The notes: generated from the letters alone by a model not told the origin. Counted from the first letter of the stretch, positions 34,070-43,503 are shown. The stretch is DNA of 53,467 nt from Nitrospira sp. (GCA_024331045.1 JANDJC010000016.1:1-53467), one strand, 5' to 3'. Numbers and translations are program-made.

Positions 34070-34204
34070 ATGGCCGGCAATTCGCTGTCGCTGTGGCCGC
34101 TCTCTCTGGTCGCCGTCACGATCCTGTCCGTTCCCCCATTCATCGTCGGTTCGTGGGCCGGCAACTTGGCGGTCAAATTAGCGGTCAAAAAGAACGGGGG
34201 CTGA
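34070..34204 (+). CDS. Possible 44-residue membrane peptide at the island's right edge
   Basis: A short frame (ATG 34070 to TGA 34204) reads MAGNSLSLWPLSLVAVTILS, then VPPFIVGSWAGNLAVKLAVKKNGG: one hydrophobic helix and a basic tail. The composition is protein-like, but no ribosome-binding site is evident. It could be a small membrane protein, or the 3' end of a chromosomal gene cut by island insertion. It ends just before the convergent OsmC gene. Confidence 0.3.
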   Translation: MAGNSLSLWPLSLVAVTILSVPPFIVGSWAGNLAVKLAVKKNGG

Positions 34205-34278
34205 CGAGGAACCCGCAGCTCTATGCTTTTTTCTCGAAGAACGATTGAGGAAGCCAGCAATGAGAAAACCCCGGCTGA

Positions 34279-34713
34279 CTACCGAATCACCGGCTCCAAG
34301 GTCACGGTGGCCTTCATCGAGTTCGAAATCAGACAGTTGGCCTCGGCCTTTTCGATCAATTCCTTGGCCTTGCCGGCGTCGGCGCCCGGCTGTAACGTGA
34401 TCGTCGGTTTCAGCGTGATGGCGGTGAACTGAAACTTGCCCTCTACCAATTCAAGCTTCCCTTCGGCTTCGCTCTCATAGGATGAAAAGGCCAATCCGGC
34501 CCGTTCGGCAAACGCCAGGAACGTGGTCATGAGACAAACGTTCACCGAGGCGACGAAGAGATCTTCCGGCGACCAGATGTTAGGGTGTCCCTTAAATTCG
34601 GGTGGGGTCGCCACCTCAACGTCCGGCTTTCCCGCGCAAGACATGATCCCTTTGCGCTGTGCCGTCCATCGCACGGTCGTCTGGTAGACATACACCTTGC
34701 TTCGCACGTCCAT
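34279..34713 (-). CDS. OsmC/Ohr-family protein
   Basis: The 144-residue protein has the OsmC fold: 'YQTTVRWTAQRKGIMSCAGK', then 'PEDLFVASVNVCLMTTFLAF' with the first redox cysteine, and 'IEKAEANCLISNSMKATVTL' with the second. The cysteine pair would reduce organic hydroperoxides using dihydrolipoyl or other thiols. ATG 34713 follows GGAGG. It is the last gene of the leftward run that includes the VIT-like and Mla genes; a 72-base gap to the VIT-like gene leaves co-transcription uncertain. Confidence 0.92.
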   Translation of the reverse strand: MDVRSKVYVYQTTVRWTAQRKGIMSCAGKPDVEVATPPEFKGHPNIWSPEDLFVASVNVCLMTTFLAFAERAGLAFSSYESEAEGKLELVEGKFQFTAITLKPTITLQPGADAGKAKELIEKAEANCLISNSMKATVTLEPVIR

Positions 34714-34785
34714 GTATACCTCCGATGAAGTGTCCGGTTGTCGGTTGTCAGTGAGCCATGGAGCTTCTCGTGATGGAGTCCTACG

Positions 34786-35268
34786 CTAGTCCCCTTCCAA
34801 ACGTCCCTGAATCCAATCGCCCAAGCCATGCGTGATGGCCACCACGCAGAGGGCGATGAAGAGATGTTCTCCGATCGCCTTCCACGGCGAAATCCCCTGC
34901 ACTCTCGCCACGAAGAAACTGATGGCCGCGAGCAGCGCCAATCCCCAGACCACGCTGATCACCACCGCTTGATCGAGCGGGTAGGTCAGCACCGGCACAG
35001 CAAAGGTCCCCGCGATCACAAACTTCGCGACAAACGTCGCCAGTGTCGCTTCCCATACGGCACGAGCCGGTTGGGTATGTTTCGCTTCTTCGGCCAGATG
35101 GATGCCCATGGCATCGGACAGGGCGTCCGCCACGGCGATCGTCACAATCCCGCCGAGCACGGCGGTTTTCGAATGGGTGCCCGCATGGAGGCCCACCAGC
35201 AGGCCGAGCGTCGTGATGACGCCCGACGTCGTGCCGAAACTCAAACCGGTTTTCCAAGCCGCATTCAT
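34786..35268 (-). CDS. VIT1/CCC1-like membrane protein (putative iron/manganese transporter)
   Basis: A 160-residue membrane protein with about four hydrophobic segments. 'LSFGTTSGVITTLGLLVGLH', 'SKTAVLGGIVTIAVADALSD' and 'AMGIHLAEEAKH' match the DUF125/VIT family start, in which acidic residues bind Fe2+ or Mn2+ for export. It is shorter than full VIT proteins and lacks the long cytoplasmic metal-binding insert. ATG 35268 (MNAAWKTG) is chosen; a TTG at 35274 is possible. It is 26 bases from the Mla-type lipoprotein gene. Confidence 0.75.
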   Translation of the reverse strand: MNAAWKTGLSFGTTSGVITTLGLLVGLHAGTHSKTAVLGGIVTIAVADALSDAMGIHLAEEAKHTQPARAVWEATLATFVAKFVIAGTFAVPVLTYPLDQAVVISVVWGLALLAAISFFVARVQGISPWKAIGEHLFIALCVVAITHGLGDWIQGRLEGD

Positions 35269-35294
35269 GAGCAATCATAGGCCGACGTCGTCGC

Positions 35295-35927
35295 TCAACG
35301 GCCGCAGGTTTGTGACCGTTGGAGGCAGGTCGTGAGCCAGGACGCGATGTCGTCTAGCAGGGCCGACACGGCGCGGTTCGCGGCGGCGACGCCGCCATAG
35401 GCGTCCTGAGTGGGCGCCGGTTCCATCCGCTCAAACGAGCGGGTCCCCAGGATTTTGGATTCCTTGACGTCTACCAATTGCGCGCGAACCCTCACCCGCA
35501 CCACACTGGGGTCCTGGGTGAACTCCTGCTGAACGGCGAATCCATACGAATCCAGCCTCAGATCGCCGTGAATGGCGGACGGCCAGGGAACGACGGCCCG
35601 CCATGACCCTGTCGCTCCCAAGAACTGAATCAGTAAAGATCCGAACATGCGCGTCGGCTGCTCCACCCATTGATTCACGGCGTAGTATTCGACCTCGTAG
35701 GGTCGTTTCACATACACCATCTTGGTCGTATCATACCCAGGCTCGGCTTGGGGCGTGGCAACCAACAGGATAGGAGCATCAGTGGAAGGTGGGCGAGCGT
35801 CAAGACTCCGATCTATCCCTAACCGATAAGTATGCGCTGGCTCGGTCGCTGTTTGAAGCGCCAAACAGCCGCCCAGCGTCAGGACAAGCCATGCGCTTCC
35901 GATCACGTGCGCCATCCGCCGCGTCAT
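35295..35927 (-). CDS. ABC-type transport auxiliary lipoprotein of the Mla/PqiC type
   Basis: The 210-residue protein has a lipobox LTLGGC and the ABC_trans_aux core: 'HTYRLGIDRSLDARPPST', 'KMVYVKRPYEVEYYAVNQWV' and 'LRLDSYGFAVQQEF', ending with 'AVSALLDDIASWL'. Such lipoproteins partner MCE importers at the outer membrane. ATG 35927 has GGAGGAGG ten bases upstream. An ATG-containing extension to 35975 is less likely. It lies 90 bases after mlaD on the same strand and completes the importer gene set. Confidence 0.88.
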   Translation of the reverse strand: MTRRMAHVIGSAWLVLTLGGCLALQTATEPAHTYRLGIDRSLDARPPSTDAPILLVATPQAEPGYDTTKMVYVKRPYEVEYYAVNQWVEQPTRMFGSLLIQFLGATGSWRAVVPWPSAIHGDLRLDSYGFAVQQEFTQDPSVVRVRVRAQLVDVKESKILGTRSFERMEPAPTQDAYGGVAAANRAVSALLDDIASWLTTCLQRSQTCGR

Positions 35928-36017
35928 CGACAGGGTTCCTCCTCCGTTCATCATGTCACGATGGGCCCTTTCCAACTTTGCTGTCCCGTCACACCGACCA
36001 CGATCGCCTCGGACGCG

Positions 36018-36983
36018 CTATTCCCCCGGACCGCGACGAGGCGGCGTTTTCCCAAACACCAAGGCATTGGGTTGTTGTTCCAAATTCTCGGCGACGCGAG
36101 TCAAAATGCTCGCCAATTGCCTCAACTCCGTCACCAACATCGCCGCCTCGGGCAACGTCTGCTTCGAGAACCGCTCCAACTCCGTCCGGTTTTCATCCAC
36201 GATCGCGTGCACCGAGCGACTGGTCTTCGCCAGCTCCTCCGTCATCGCGCTGAACGACGCGGCGCTCTGGTTGATGCGCGCCACGAGCATTGGTATCTCC
36301 TCGTGGAGCAACGTGGTGACCTTGACTAGATGCTCCGCGCTTTGCGACGCCCCATGCAGGGTAGCCTCGATCTCCTCCCTATGCGCCGCAACGGAATGGA
36401 CAATCTCCGACAACTCTTTGATCGTCCGCTTCACGGCCAAGCGATTCTCTTCGTCCAATGTTTCCGACGCACTTCTGGCCAACGATTCCAAACTGGCCAG
36501 CAAATTCGTTAGCCCCTTGTCCGACAAGAGGCGAGAAATCGCCTCATCCAATCGGAAGAACAACGGTGAAGGACCGGTCTTGATGACGGGATATTCTTGT
36601 CCTTCCAAGGCGACCAATGGTGGAGCATCCTTGCTGCCGCCGGTCAGATTGATGGTGGCGAGGCCGGTCAACCCCTGGGTCTCCAGCACGGCGACCGTGT
36701 CAGTCTTGATGGGCGTCCCCCTGGCGATATCCAAGATCAAGCGGACCTCTTCAGGATTGTCCGGATTGAGGGAAATGCTCCGCACCCGACCGACATCAAC
36801 GCCGCGATACTTGACGGTGGAGTCCTCGCTTAATCCTGCCACCGATTCGCGAAAATAGGCTTCATAGCGATCGTACGCCCCCCGGTAATCCATCTTCCCC
36901 AGCCAGAGGACACCAATCAGGGCCGCGGCGCCCAGCATCGCGACGAACGCACCGACGAGAATGTAGTTGACCTTCGGTTCCAC
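36018..36983 (-). CDS. mlaD: MCE-domain substrate-binding protein MlaD
   Basis: The 321-residue periplasmic protein is anchored by one N-terminal helix (YILVGAFVAMLGAAALIGVL). The MCE domain follows with 'YEAYFRESVAGLSEDSTVKY', 'GVDVGRVRSISLNPDNPEEV' and 'LETQGLTGLATINLTGGS'. The rest is a long helical region that in hexamers forms a lipid-conducting tube. The start is GTG 36983, with GGGGA about seven bases before it. An ATG at 36988 is out of frame. It carries lipid between the outer-membrane side and the MlaEF transporter encoded upstream. Confidence 0.94.
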   Translation of the reverse strand: MEPKVNYILVGAFVAMLGAAALIGVLWLGKMDYRGAYDRYEAYFRESVAGLSEDSTVKYRGVDVGRVRSISLNPDNPEEVRLILDIARGTPIKTDTVAVLETQGLTGLATINLTGGSKDAPPLVALEGQEYPVIKTGPSPLFFRLDEAISRLLSDKGLTNLLASLESLARSASETLDEENRLAVKRTIKELSEIVHSVAAHREEIEATLHGASQSAEHLVKVTTLLHEEIPMLVARINQSAASFSAMTEELAKTSRSVHAIVDENRTELERFSKQTLPEAAMLVTELRQLASILTRVAENLEQQPNALVFGKTPPRRGPGE

Positions 36984-37094
36984 CTCATTTCCCCACGTAT
37001 CAAATCGAAGGCACGTCCCTTTTCACTCGTAAGAATCTGGCATAAGAAACGAGGGATGCGCCGTTGTCGGTTGCGAGTTTTCCGCTGCCAGTGC

Positions 37095-37904
37095 TCAGTT
37101 GTCGGCCTTTCGCTGATTCCACCGAGCCTGTTCATGGGCTGCGCGCCCTCTTGGGCCATGGAAATATTCACGGATAAGCGGGTCATCAGACCGAGACAGT
37201 TCCTCCATGGTCCCGACTCCCAACACTCGACCATCGCCCAGCACGGCCACACGTGAGGAGATCTGCCAGAGGGAGTCAAGGTCGTGCGTGATCATGACCA
37301 CTGTCAATCCCAAATGCATTTTCAAAGAGAGAACGAGGTCGTCGAATCCTGCCGCAATGATGGGATCCAATCCGGCGGTCGGCTCGTCCAGAAAGAGCAG
37401 TTCGGGATCCATCACGATGGCCCGCGCCAACGCCGCCCTCCGCCTCATACCACCGCTCAGCTCATTGGGATACTTGCCGGCACTGTCCGGCGGCAATCCC
37501 ACCATGGCGATCTTGATCTCAACAATCTCCCGAATCAGCTTGGGATGCAAGTTTGTATGTTCGCGCAGCGGCACGGCCACATTCTCAGCAAGCGTCAGAG
37601 AACTAAAGAGCGCGCCGTGTTGGAACATCACGCCGAACCGGCGATGGATTGCGCTTCCGTTACTCATCTCGAGTCGGCGGCTCTCGACTCCGAACAAACG
37701 GATGGTTCCACTCGAAGGAGCCGTCAGTCCAAGAATCTCGCGCAAGAGAGTAGATTTCCCGCAGCCGTTGCCTCCCGCGATGGCAAACACTTCACCCCGA
37801 TAAATCGCCAAACTGACGTCCTTATGGACGACGGCCTGCCCAAACGTGGTTGAGACATGACTGACTTCGATGATGGGGGTTCCCCTTTCGGCCACGGATG
37901 ACAT
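37095..37904 (-). CDS. mlaF: ABC transporter ATPase MlaF
   Basis: The 269-residue nucleotide-binding subunit powers the Mla importer. It has Walker A GGNGCGKST near residue 44, the Q-loop 'VMFQHGALFSSLTLAENVAV', the signature LSGGMRRRAALARA, Walker B LLFLDEPTAGLDP and the switch histidine in MITHDLDSL. 'HGALFSSLT' is typical of MlaF. ATG 37904 lies one base after the mlaE stop, so the two are tightly coupled. 111 bases separate it from mlaD. Confidence 0.95.
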   Translation of the reverse strand: MSSVAERGTPIIEVSHVSTTFGQAVVHKDVSLAIYRGEVFAIAGGNGCGKSTLLREILGLTAPSSGTIRLFGVESRRLEMSNGSAIHRRFGVMFQHGALFSSLTLAENVAVPLREHTNLHPKLIREIVEIKIAMVGLPPDSAGKYPNELSGGMRRRAALARAIVMDPELLFLDEPTAGLDPIIAAGFDDLVLSLKMHLGLTVVMITHDLDSLWQISSRVAVLGDGRVLGVGTMEELSRSDDPLIREYFHGPRGRAAHEQARWNQRKADN

Positions 37905-37905
37905 C

Positions 37906-39021
37906 TCAGAGATCCCACCAGCTCGTTACGACGCTGCAAACGGCGTCGAACACAATAACCAAGAAAATGCTCTGCACGACGCTGATCGTGGTGTGCCGCC
38001 CCACGTCGTCCACTCCTCCTCTAATCTGAAACCCCTGATAGCACCCGACCAACGCGATGATGATGGCAAAAAACGGCGCCTTCGCGAGGCCGATCAGCAA
38101 ATGCCGCACCGCGACCGCCTCCTCAAATCGATCGAGGAATTCGGTGAAACTGACATTCAGTTGGCCCGCGGCAATCAACATACCTCCGAAGACACCGAGG
38201 ATATCCGCATAAACCGTGAGCAGCGGCAGCGTGAGCACCAGGGCAAACGTTCTAGGCAACACCAGCAAATTAATCGGTGAAATACCGAGCGTGCGGACCG
38301 CGTCCAACTCCTCCGTCACCTTCATCGTGCCAATCTCGGCGGCATAGGCCGACCCTGATCGGCCGGCGATCAAAATCGCTACGATCAACGGCGCGATTTC
38401 CCGGAGTAGCGAAATGCCGACTAGATCGACGATGAAGATGTTAGTGCCGAACTTGCGCAGCTGCTCAGCTCCTTGGTATGCGATCACGACGCCAACCAGA
38501 AACGTCAGCAAACCAGTGATCGGTAAGGCGCGTACTCCATCGAGTTCCACGACGCGGAGCATGGCCTTCCATCGAATGGAGCGCGGCCGCAACAAGGAAC
38601 GGCCAATAGCGACCGTGGTCTCTCCTAAAAACGCAAGCGCGCGCACCACCGCGTCCCGGCCGACGGCGACGGACGGAAGCGGCGGCTTCTCCCAACCAGC
38701 CTGTTGCGCCGGGGAAGCGTGGTTGAGCCGCGCCTTGGCCTGGACCAGTCGGACCAGCTCGGCAAACTCCGGTTTCAATCCCCGAACAGAGACCACTTTG
38801 CCCAGGCGAGCCAACCGATCGAGACTTCGGTGCAGCAACAATGCCCCGCCGGTATCCATGGCAGTCACTTCGCCCACGTCACAGATCACTTCCTGGTCCT
38901 CCGGCCAGCGAAGCCGTTCGATGCGACGCTCCAGATCGTTCAGATTCGACAGGGTCCAGGCTCCCCGGCACTGCACCACGTTGCCGTTCACGGCAATGAT
39001 GGTCTGCTGATCAACCGGCAT
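37906..39021 (-). CDS. mlaE: MlaE permease with N-terminal STAS (MlaB-like) domain
   Basis: The 371-residue protein joins a STAS domain (residues 1-95; 'EVICDVGEVTAMDTGGALLL' is the STAS core) to an MlaE permease with about five helices ('GLLTFLVGVVIAYQGAEQLR', 'LVGISLLREIAPLIVAILIA', 'GRSGSAYAAEIGTMKVTEEL', 'DAVRTLGISPINLLVLPRTF'). In Enterobacteria MlaB and MlaE are separate proteins, so the fusion here replaces a separate mlaB gene. ATG 39021 is the start. It heads the mlaE-mlaF-mlaD-lipoprotein run. Confidence 0.95.
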   Translation of the reverse strand: MPVDQQTIIAVNGNVVQCRGAWTLSNLNDLERRIERLRWPEDQEVICDVGEVTAMDTGGALLLHRSLDRLARLGKVVSVRGLKPEFAELVRLVQAKARLNHASPAQQAGWEKPPLPSVAVGRDAVVRALAFLGETTVAIGRSLLRPRSIRWKAMLRVVELDGVRALPITGLLTFLVGVVIAYQGAEQLRKFGTNIFIVDLVGISLLREIAPLIVAILIAGRSGSAYAAEIGTMKVTEELDAVRTLGISPINLLVLPRTFALVLTLPLLTVYADILGVFGGMLIAAGQLNVSFTEFLDRFEEAVAVRHLLIGLAKAPFFAIIIALVGCYQGFQIRGGVDDVGRHTTISVVQSIFLVIVFDAVCSVVTSWWDL

Positions 39022-39140
39022 GGTCCGTTGGCATGGTCCATCTCATGGTCTCTGGCATGATCCAGAACGGATGAGCGGATTTTCTGATCGATGCGGCAGC
39101 CCTCGCCGAAGCGTTGGGTGACGAGACCTCGGTCGCCCGC

Positions 39141-40943
39141 TCATACTTTCTCTAGAATGGCCTGGAGCTCCGGCCCGCTGATCACTTCGCGCTCCAGCAG
39201 GAGTCTTGCTCCCTGTTCCAACGCCGCCTTTTTGGATTCCAATAACTTCCTCACCCGCTCGTACTGTTCGTCGATGATGCGGCGCACTTCGCAATCAATT
39301 TCTCTCGCCGTCTGTTCGGAGTAATCCCCTTTTTCAGACCCCACGGAAATTTGCAGGAACTGCGGCTGCCGATCCCGCTCCAGCGCGATCGTCCCCAGTT
39401 TGTCGCTCATGCCGTAGGCCTTCACCATGCTCTTGGCGATGTCCGTGGCCTTCACCAGATCGTTTTGTGCGCCGGTCGAGGCTTCGCCAAAGGTCAATTC
39501 CTCGGCAATACGCCCTCCGAGCAGGACGGCAATCTTGTTCTCAAGCTCCGACTTTGTCATCAGAAACCGGTCTTCCGTGGGGAGCTGAAGCGTATAGCCC
39601 AACGCCGCAACTCCTCGCGGAATGATCGAAATCTTCTGGACTTGTTCCGCTCCCGGCACCGATAAAGCGACCAGGGCATGGCCTGTCTCATGGTAGGCTA
39701 CCCGTTCCTTCTCCATTTTATTGAGCACGCGATTTTTCTTCTCCAACCCGGCGATCACGCGCTCGACCGCCTCCTGCAACTCGGCAAATCCGACTCTGTC
39801 TTTGCCGCGCCGCACTGACAAGAGCGCCGCTTCGTTGATGACGTTCGCCAAATCGGCCCCGGAAAATCCGGGAGTCATGCCGGCAATGGCATCGAGGTCA
39901 GCATCGTCACTCAAAGCAACCTGCTTAGCATGGACGCGCAAAATGGCCAGACGGCCCAGCTTGTCCGGGCGATCCACGGTCACATGACGATCGAACCGCC
40001 CGGCGCGCAGCAGCGCCGGGTCTAAAATCTCCGGCCGATTGGTCGCCGCCATGAGGATCACGCCGACGCGCGGATCGAATCCATCCATTTCGACCAGGAG
40101 CTGGTTCAACGTCTGCTCCCGCTCTTCGTGCGCCATCGGCCCCATGCCGCGCGCCTTCCCCAGCGCATCAAGCTCATCGATAAAAATGATGCAGGGTGCT
40201 TTCGTCTTGGCCTGCTCGAAGAGATCCCGTACGCGAGCGGCACCGACGCCGACAAACATTTCGACGAATTCCGAGCCGCTGATACTGAAAAATGGCACGC
40301 CCGCTTCTCCCGCCACTGCCTTGGCCAGCAAGGTTTTCCCCGTTCCCGGCGGGCCAACCAGCAAAATGCCTTTGGGGATTTTTCCACCCAGCTTCGTAAA
40401 CTTCTCCGGCGTTTTGAGGAACTCGATCACTTCGCGCAGCTCCTCTTTCGCCTCGTCCACGCCGGCGACATCGGAGAACCGGACCTTGATGTCCTTCTCC
40501 ATATAGATCTTCGCCTTGGACTGCCCCACCTGCATGAACCCGCCCTGAGCCTGTCCCATTCGGCGAAGGATGAACATCCAGATGCCGACAAACAGCGCGA
40601 CCGGCACAATCCAGGACAAAAGATCACGCCAGAAGGTGGTTTCAATCACGCCAGCAAACACGACCCCATGGGCATTGAGTTCACGGACCAAATCAGGATC
40701 TTCAACGCGCACGGTGGTGAACAATTGTCCAACTTTGTCCTCGCCCTCCGGCTTGAGCTTTCCTGTGAGGACGTGGCTGCTCACGGCTACTTCCGCGACC
40801 TTGCCATCTGCCACCCATTTTTTGAACTGGCTGTACGGAACCTCCTCGACTTTCCCCATGGCGACGATGAGGTCATGGACCAACACCACCGCCATGATGG
40901 CGAGGAAGATGTACCAAATGGAGAAGGAGACCTTGTTATTCAT
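39141..40943 (-). CDS. ftsH: ATP-dependent zinc metalloprotease FtsH
   Basis: A membrane-anchored AAA protease for quality control. The 600-residue protein has two helices (10-29 and 109-126) flanking a small periplasmic domain. The AAA module has Walker A GPPGTGKT at 197-204, Walker [11 protein letters not shown], and the second-region-of-homology [20 protein letters not shown]. The zinc site HETGH lies at 418-422. ATG 40943 has GGGAGGA nine bases before it. It is a shortish FtsH with a compact periplasmic region. The gene follows a DUF1207 gene by 51 bases and may be co-transcribed with it. The genome could hold other ftsH copies. Confidence 0.96.
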   Translation of the reverse strand: MNNKVSFSIWYIFLAIMAVVLVHDLIVAMGKVEEVPYSQFKKWVADGKVAEVAVSSHVLTGKLKPEGEDKVGQLFTTVRVEDPDLVRELNAHGVVFAGVIETTFWRDLLSWIVPVALFVGIWMFILRRMGQAQGGFMQVGQSKAKIYMEKDIKVRFSDVAGVDEAKEELREVIEFLKTPEKFTKLGGKIPKGILLVGPPGTGKTLLAKAVAGEAGVPFFSISGSEFVEMFVGVGAARVRDLFEQAKTKAPCIIFIDELDALGKARGMGPMAHEEREQTLNQLLVEMDGFDPRVGVILMAATNRPEILDPALLRAGRFDRHVTVDRPDKLGRLAILRVHAKQVALSDDADLDAIAGMTPGFSGADLANVINEAALLSVRRGKDRVGFAELQEAVERVIAGLEKKNRVLNKMEKERVAYHETGHALVALSVPGAEQVQKISIIPRGVAALGYTLQLPTEDRFLMTKSELENKIAVLLGGRIAEELTFGEASTGAQNDLVKATDIAKSMVKAYGMSDKLGTIALERDRQPQFLQISVGSEKGDYSEQTAREIDCEVRRIIDEQYERVRKLLESKKAALEQGARLLLEREVISGPELQAILEKV

Positions 40944-40994
40944 CGGCGGCATTCCTCCCGTCGGTTTCATCGGTTGTATCCTCCGAGTCCACCA

Positions 40995-41951
40995 TTAGAA
41001 AATGAAGTAGGCCCCTACACCAATCGCTTCGATCTTCTGATTGATAAAAAACTGCCCATAGGGATTGTGGCCGTAATAGTAGGCGGCCATGATTCGAAAC
41101 CGCCGTTGCGAATCCGGTCGAGACCATTCGAATCCGCCCAGCACACTGGTATCGATAAGCCAGCCATGCTGCTCCAATGATTTAAAATCAGCCGACAAGA
41201 GAGGCGTCACCACCAAGCGGTTCAGAAACATGAATGGCCCCGGCATCGCCAACGAGGAGGCCCGCGCCTCGAATCCCCATTGGAGCCGCAACCGATCCAC
41301 CGTATCCGGCTCACGATGCACCAGAACGCCGCCTCCTCCGTACAGGCGCAGCCACCGGTAATCATACGACAGAATGCCGTCCACTTCCTCAAAGGAAATG
41401 GTCAGCCGCCGAAAACCCGTTCCTTGATTCCTTTCCAAAAATTCATCGCCGATGTGGCTGCTCTGATGATAATACCGGAGCCGTGCCGACCAATTCCCCG
41501 ATCGCCAGGACAGAGGAATACCGACGTTGAAATCGGCGTTGATCAACTCGGCGTTCTTCTGGTCCAAATTGAACTGAGCGAACACGCCCGTCAACAGCCC
41601 CACTTGCCAACCGTCGCATCCCTGCCGCTTCGTGTAAAAGCCAAAGTTCTCTCCGATGGCCACTGAGCCCCAATTGAAGGACGATCCGCCGTTGCGGGGG
41701 CGAAAATGTTGCCAGACCGCGAAAAACTGCGGCTGTTTCGGATCGGCCATGAGCGGGCGGAAGACGTCATCGGAAGGGAAGGCCTCACTGGTTGCCCGGT
41801 TGTCGCTTTGACCGAACCGACAATCACGAACCGGCTGAAGCTGTTTCTCGTCGTGTTTGGTGTCCTGTTCCGCAAAGGCTGTTCCTCCCAACAAGACGAC
41901 CATCCCAATCATGACGATCGCCCCCCCTGACCTCGCCCTTCCCCGATCCAT
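40995..41951 (-). CDS. DUF1207-family predicted outer-membrane beta-barrel protein
   Basis: The 318-residue protein has a signal peptide (about residues 8-28, GGAIVMIGMVVLLGGTAFAE). The DUF1207 blocks follow: 'FPSDDVFRPLMADPKQPQFF', then 'GSSFNWGSVAIGENFGFYTK', 'WSARLRYYHQSSHIGDEFLE' and 'RLQWGFEARASS', ending 'EAIGVGAYFIF' with terminal Phe as in barrel proteins. The function is unknown. ATG 41951 is chosen because the signal peptide begins there. The frame is open much further upstream but loses protein character, and part of that extension matches the broken gene next door. Confidence 0.88.
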   Translation of the reverse strand: MDRGRARSGGAIVMIGMVVLLGGTAFAEQDTKHDEKQLQPVRDCRFGQSDNRATSEAFPSDDVFRPLMADPKQPQFFAVWQHFRPRNGGSSFNWGSVAIGENFGFYTKRQGCDGWQVGLLTGVFAQFNLDQKNAELINADFNVGIPLSWRSGNWSARLRYYHQSSHIGDEFLERNQGTGFRRLTISFEEVDGILSYDYRWLRLYGGGGVLVHREPDTVDRLRLQWGFEARASSLAMPGPFMFLNRLVVTPLLSADFKSLEQHGWLIDTSVLGGFEWSRPDSQRRFRIMAAYYYGHNPYGQFFINQKIEAIGVGAYFIF

Positions 41952-42149
41952 AGCCTCCCTCTGTGGTTTGATATTCCGTTCGTATCGACAGCCCCCCTTT
42001 CGATAGCACATTTTCCCTTTGAAATTCACATGTTTTTCTGAGGGCCTGACACCGATCTCGACACCAACGAGCGCCCCTCCCCTTCTCGCACTCTTATGTC
42101 TGTTCGGCGACTTCGCAACCGCCACCCACGGCGGCAAGACACGATCGGG

Positions 42150-42801
42150 GTAGAATTCGCGTAAGAGGCGAACGCCTATGATCGGGATCGTCAAGTCGCT
42201 GGTGCCCCGCACACCGATCCCCGCCTGGACCATTGCAGTGGAAGTTTCTTCGTAATGAGCGTGTGGCACCACCAGCCATGCAGAACTTATGGCCGAGGAG
42301 CTCCTTCCGGAACCCACTACTCCGTTCCCTGATCAAATTCAAACCGAGGGCCACCATGCCACACACGCTCTACCTCTTGTCGAACCGAACCCCGGCCAGG
42401 TCCAGCCACGCCGTGGTCCAGAAACGAGGATCGGTATTGTACTGGGCGATGACTTGCGCCCCGTGAATGAATCGGTAATGGAAGAGAGTCCCGAAGGTCG
42501 CCTGGGCGGCCACCTTATACGCTTCCACTGACAGGGTTTCCATCGGCAGTTCGAATTCAACGACGAGCCCGTCCATCAGGACATATTCGATTTCCGGCGC
42601 CCACTCCACTCCCTGTCGGTCCAGACTGCGCCGCACCAGCCCCAGCGGATCGGTCGCCCCGTCCACCTTCCCGATTTTGCGCGAGAGCGGAATCATCCCC
42701 AAACTGTTGACCTCCACCTCACCCCGCTTGGCACCGAGGGGACGGACGAGATCGAACACCATCGGCTCCGGGATGCGGGAGCCTTTCCCTTCACCTGACA
42801 C
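42150..42801 (-). pseudogene. Broken barrel-like protein gene (stop codon and frameshift)
   Basis: The frame 42370-42801 (143 codons) reads 'EIEYVLMDGLVVEFELPMET' and 'TDPRFWTTAWLDLAGVRFDK' and then hits TAG. The same frame continues with 'SVCGMVALGLNLIRERSSGF', and a further frame change gives 'WLVVPHAHYEETSTAMVQAG' and 'IGVRGTSDLTIPIIGVRLLR', like closing beta strands. Joined, the parts read as one beta-rich protein. Upstream of 42801 the frame is open to about 42957 ('SAFSSLSIESTGGPTEPHS') but no signal peptide or start is found. It appears to be a decayed outer-membrane or periplasmic protein. Assembly error is the alternative. Confidence 0.5.
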
Positions 42802-43299
42802 CCGTTCAATGGTTTGTGCGGCATCGGCAACCGCTCGCGACGGAGTGGAATGTGGTTCAGTCGGCCCACCGGTCGATTCAATGGAGAGAGACGAGAAAGC
42901 CGACGTGCGCCGGCGACCGGATAATCCTGGCCAGTAGCTCCGGCCTCACTTCCTCGGCCTTGCACCACCAGTCGGTGTGACACAGAATCCTGACTGCCAC
43001 GACCCTGCACAGGTGTTAGATCTAATTCCAACGCCAGGCTTTACGAATACGTTTCTTCTGCAACACGTTCTTTCCTTCTTCACCCACACCCTGTGTGCAC
43101 GACAGACGCGTTCCTCCACCCTTCCCGATCATTGCTCGCCTTTCACCTCCCCCATCGAAGGGGCCAACACCCACGACCTCGTGCCACTTCACGTTCGCCG
43201 CTCAAGACCGCCGCGTCTGAGGATTCACGAAGCACACGAATCTGATGCAGCCAAGACGAGTGGAAGGATCGTCCACGCGGAACCGAAACGAGATGTCCC
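42802..43299. other. Region without an intact gene between the broken barrel gene and the micropeptide
   Basis: The left part (to about 42957) probably holds the decayed 5' end of the broken gene. The remainder shows only overlapping frames without start signals or family features. No repeat or RNA is recognised. Confidence 0.35.
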
Positions 43300-43395
43300 T
43301 CACGAATCCTTTTTGCGCTTCCCTTTTTTTAAAACCAACATGCCGGCAAATCCGATCACAAAAGCCAGGATTCCCAACACCACCATTGGATCCAT
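43300..43395 (-). CDS. 31-residue single-helix membrane micropeptide downstream of the P-type ATPase
   Basis: ATG 43395 to TGA 43300. The product begins MDPMVVLGILAFVIGFAGML, then VLKKGKRKKDS: one transmembrane helix and a strongly basic cytoplasmic tail. AAAGGAG lies 12 bases upstream, a little far but usable. It parallels the micropeptide at 1098-1184 (acidic residue and Pro at positions 2-3, one helix, KKG exit). It stands 108 bases downstream of the ATPase stop on the same strand, and could be the last gene of that operon or a separate small gene. Its function is unknown. Confidence 0.55.
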   Translation of the reverse strand: MDPMVVLGILAFVIGFAGMLVLKKGKRKKDS

Positions 43396-43503
43396 ATCTT
43401 TTATTCACTCCTTTCTTTCCAGAAACTGCATCACCCGCCAGAGCGCCCCGTACGAGGCATCGCGGCACTTCGTAGACACAAATGGGCCTCCATCGCTACC
43501 TTC

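Noticed and set aside
34725..37085. Similar gttgtcggtt words near 34736 and 37063, considered as a dispersed repeat
   Set aside because: The shared part is only about a dozen bases and falls in short gaps, so it could be chance.
40128..41180. A 350-codon plus-strand frame opposite ftsH
   Set aside because: It is antisense to FtsH catalytic motifs and runs on into the DUF1207 gene; no start signal.
41952..42317. A 122-codon N-terminal extension of the DUF1207 protein
   Set aside because: The signal peptide begins at the ATG at 41951, and the extension shares sequence with the broken barrel-like gene rather than with DUF1207 proteins.
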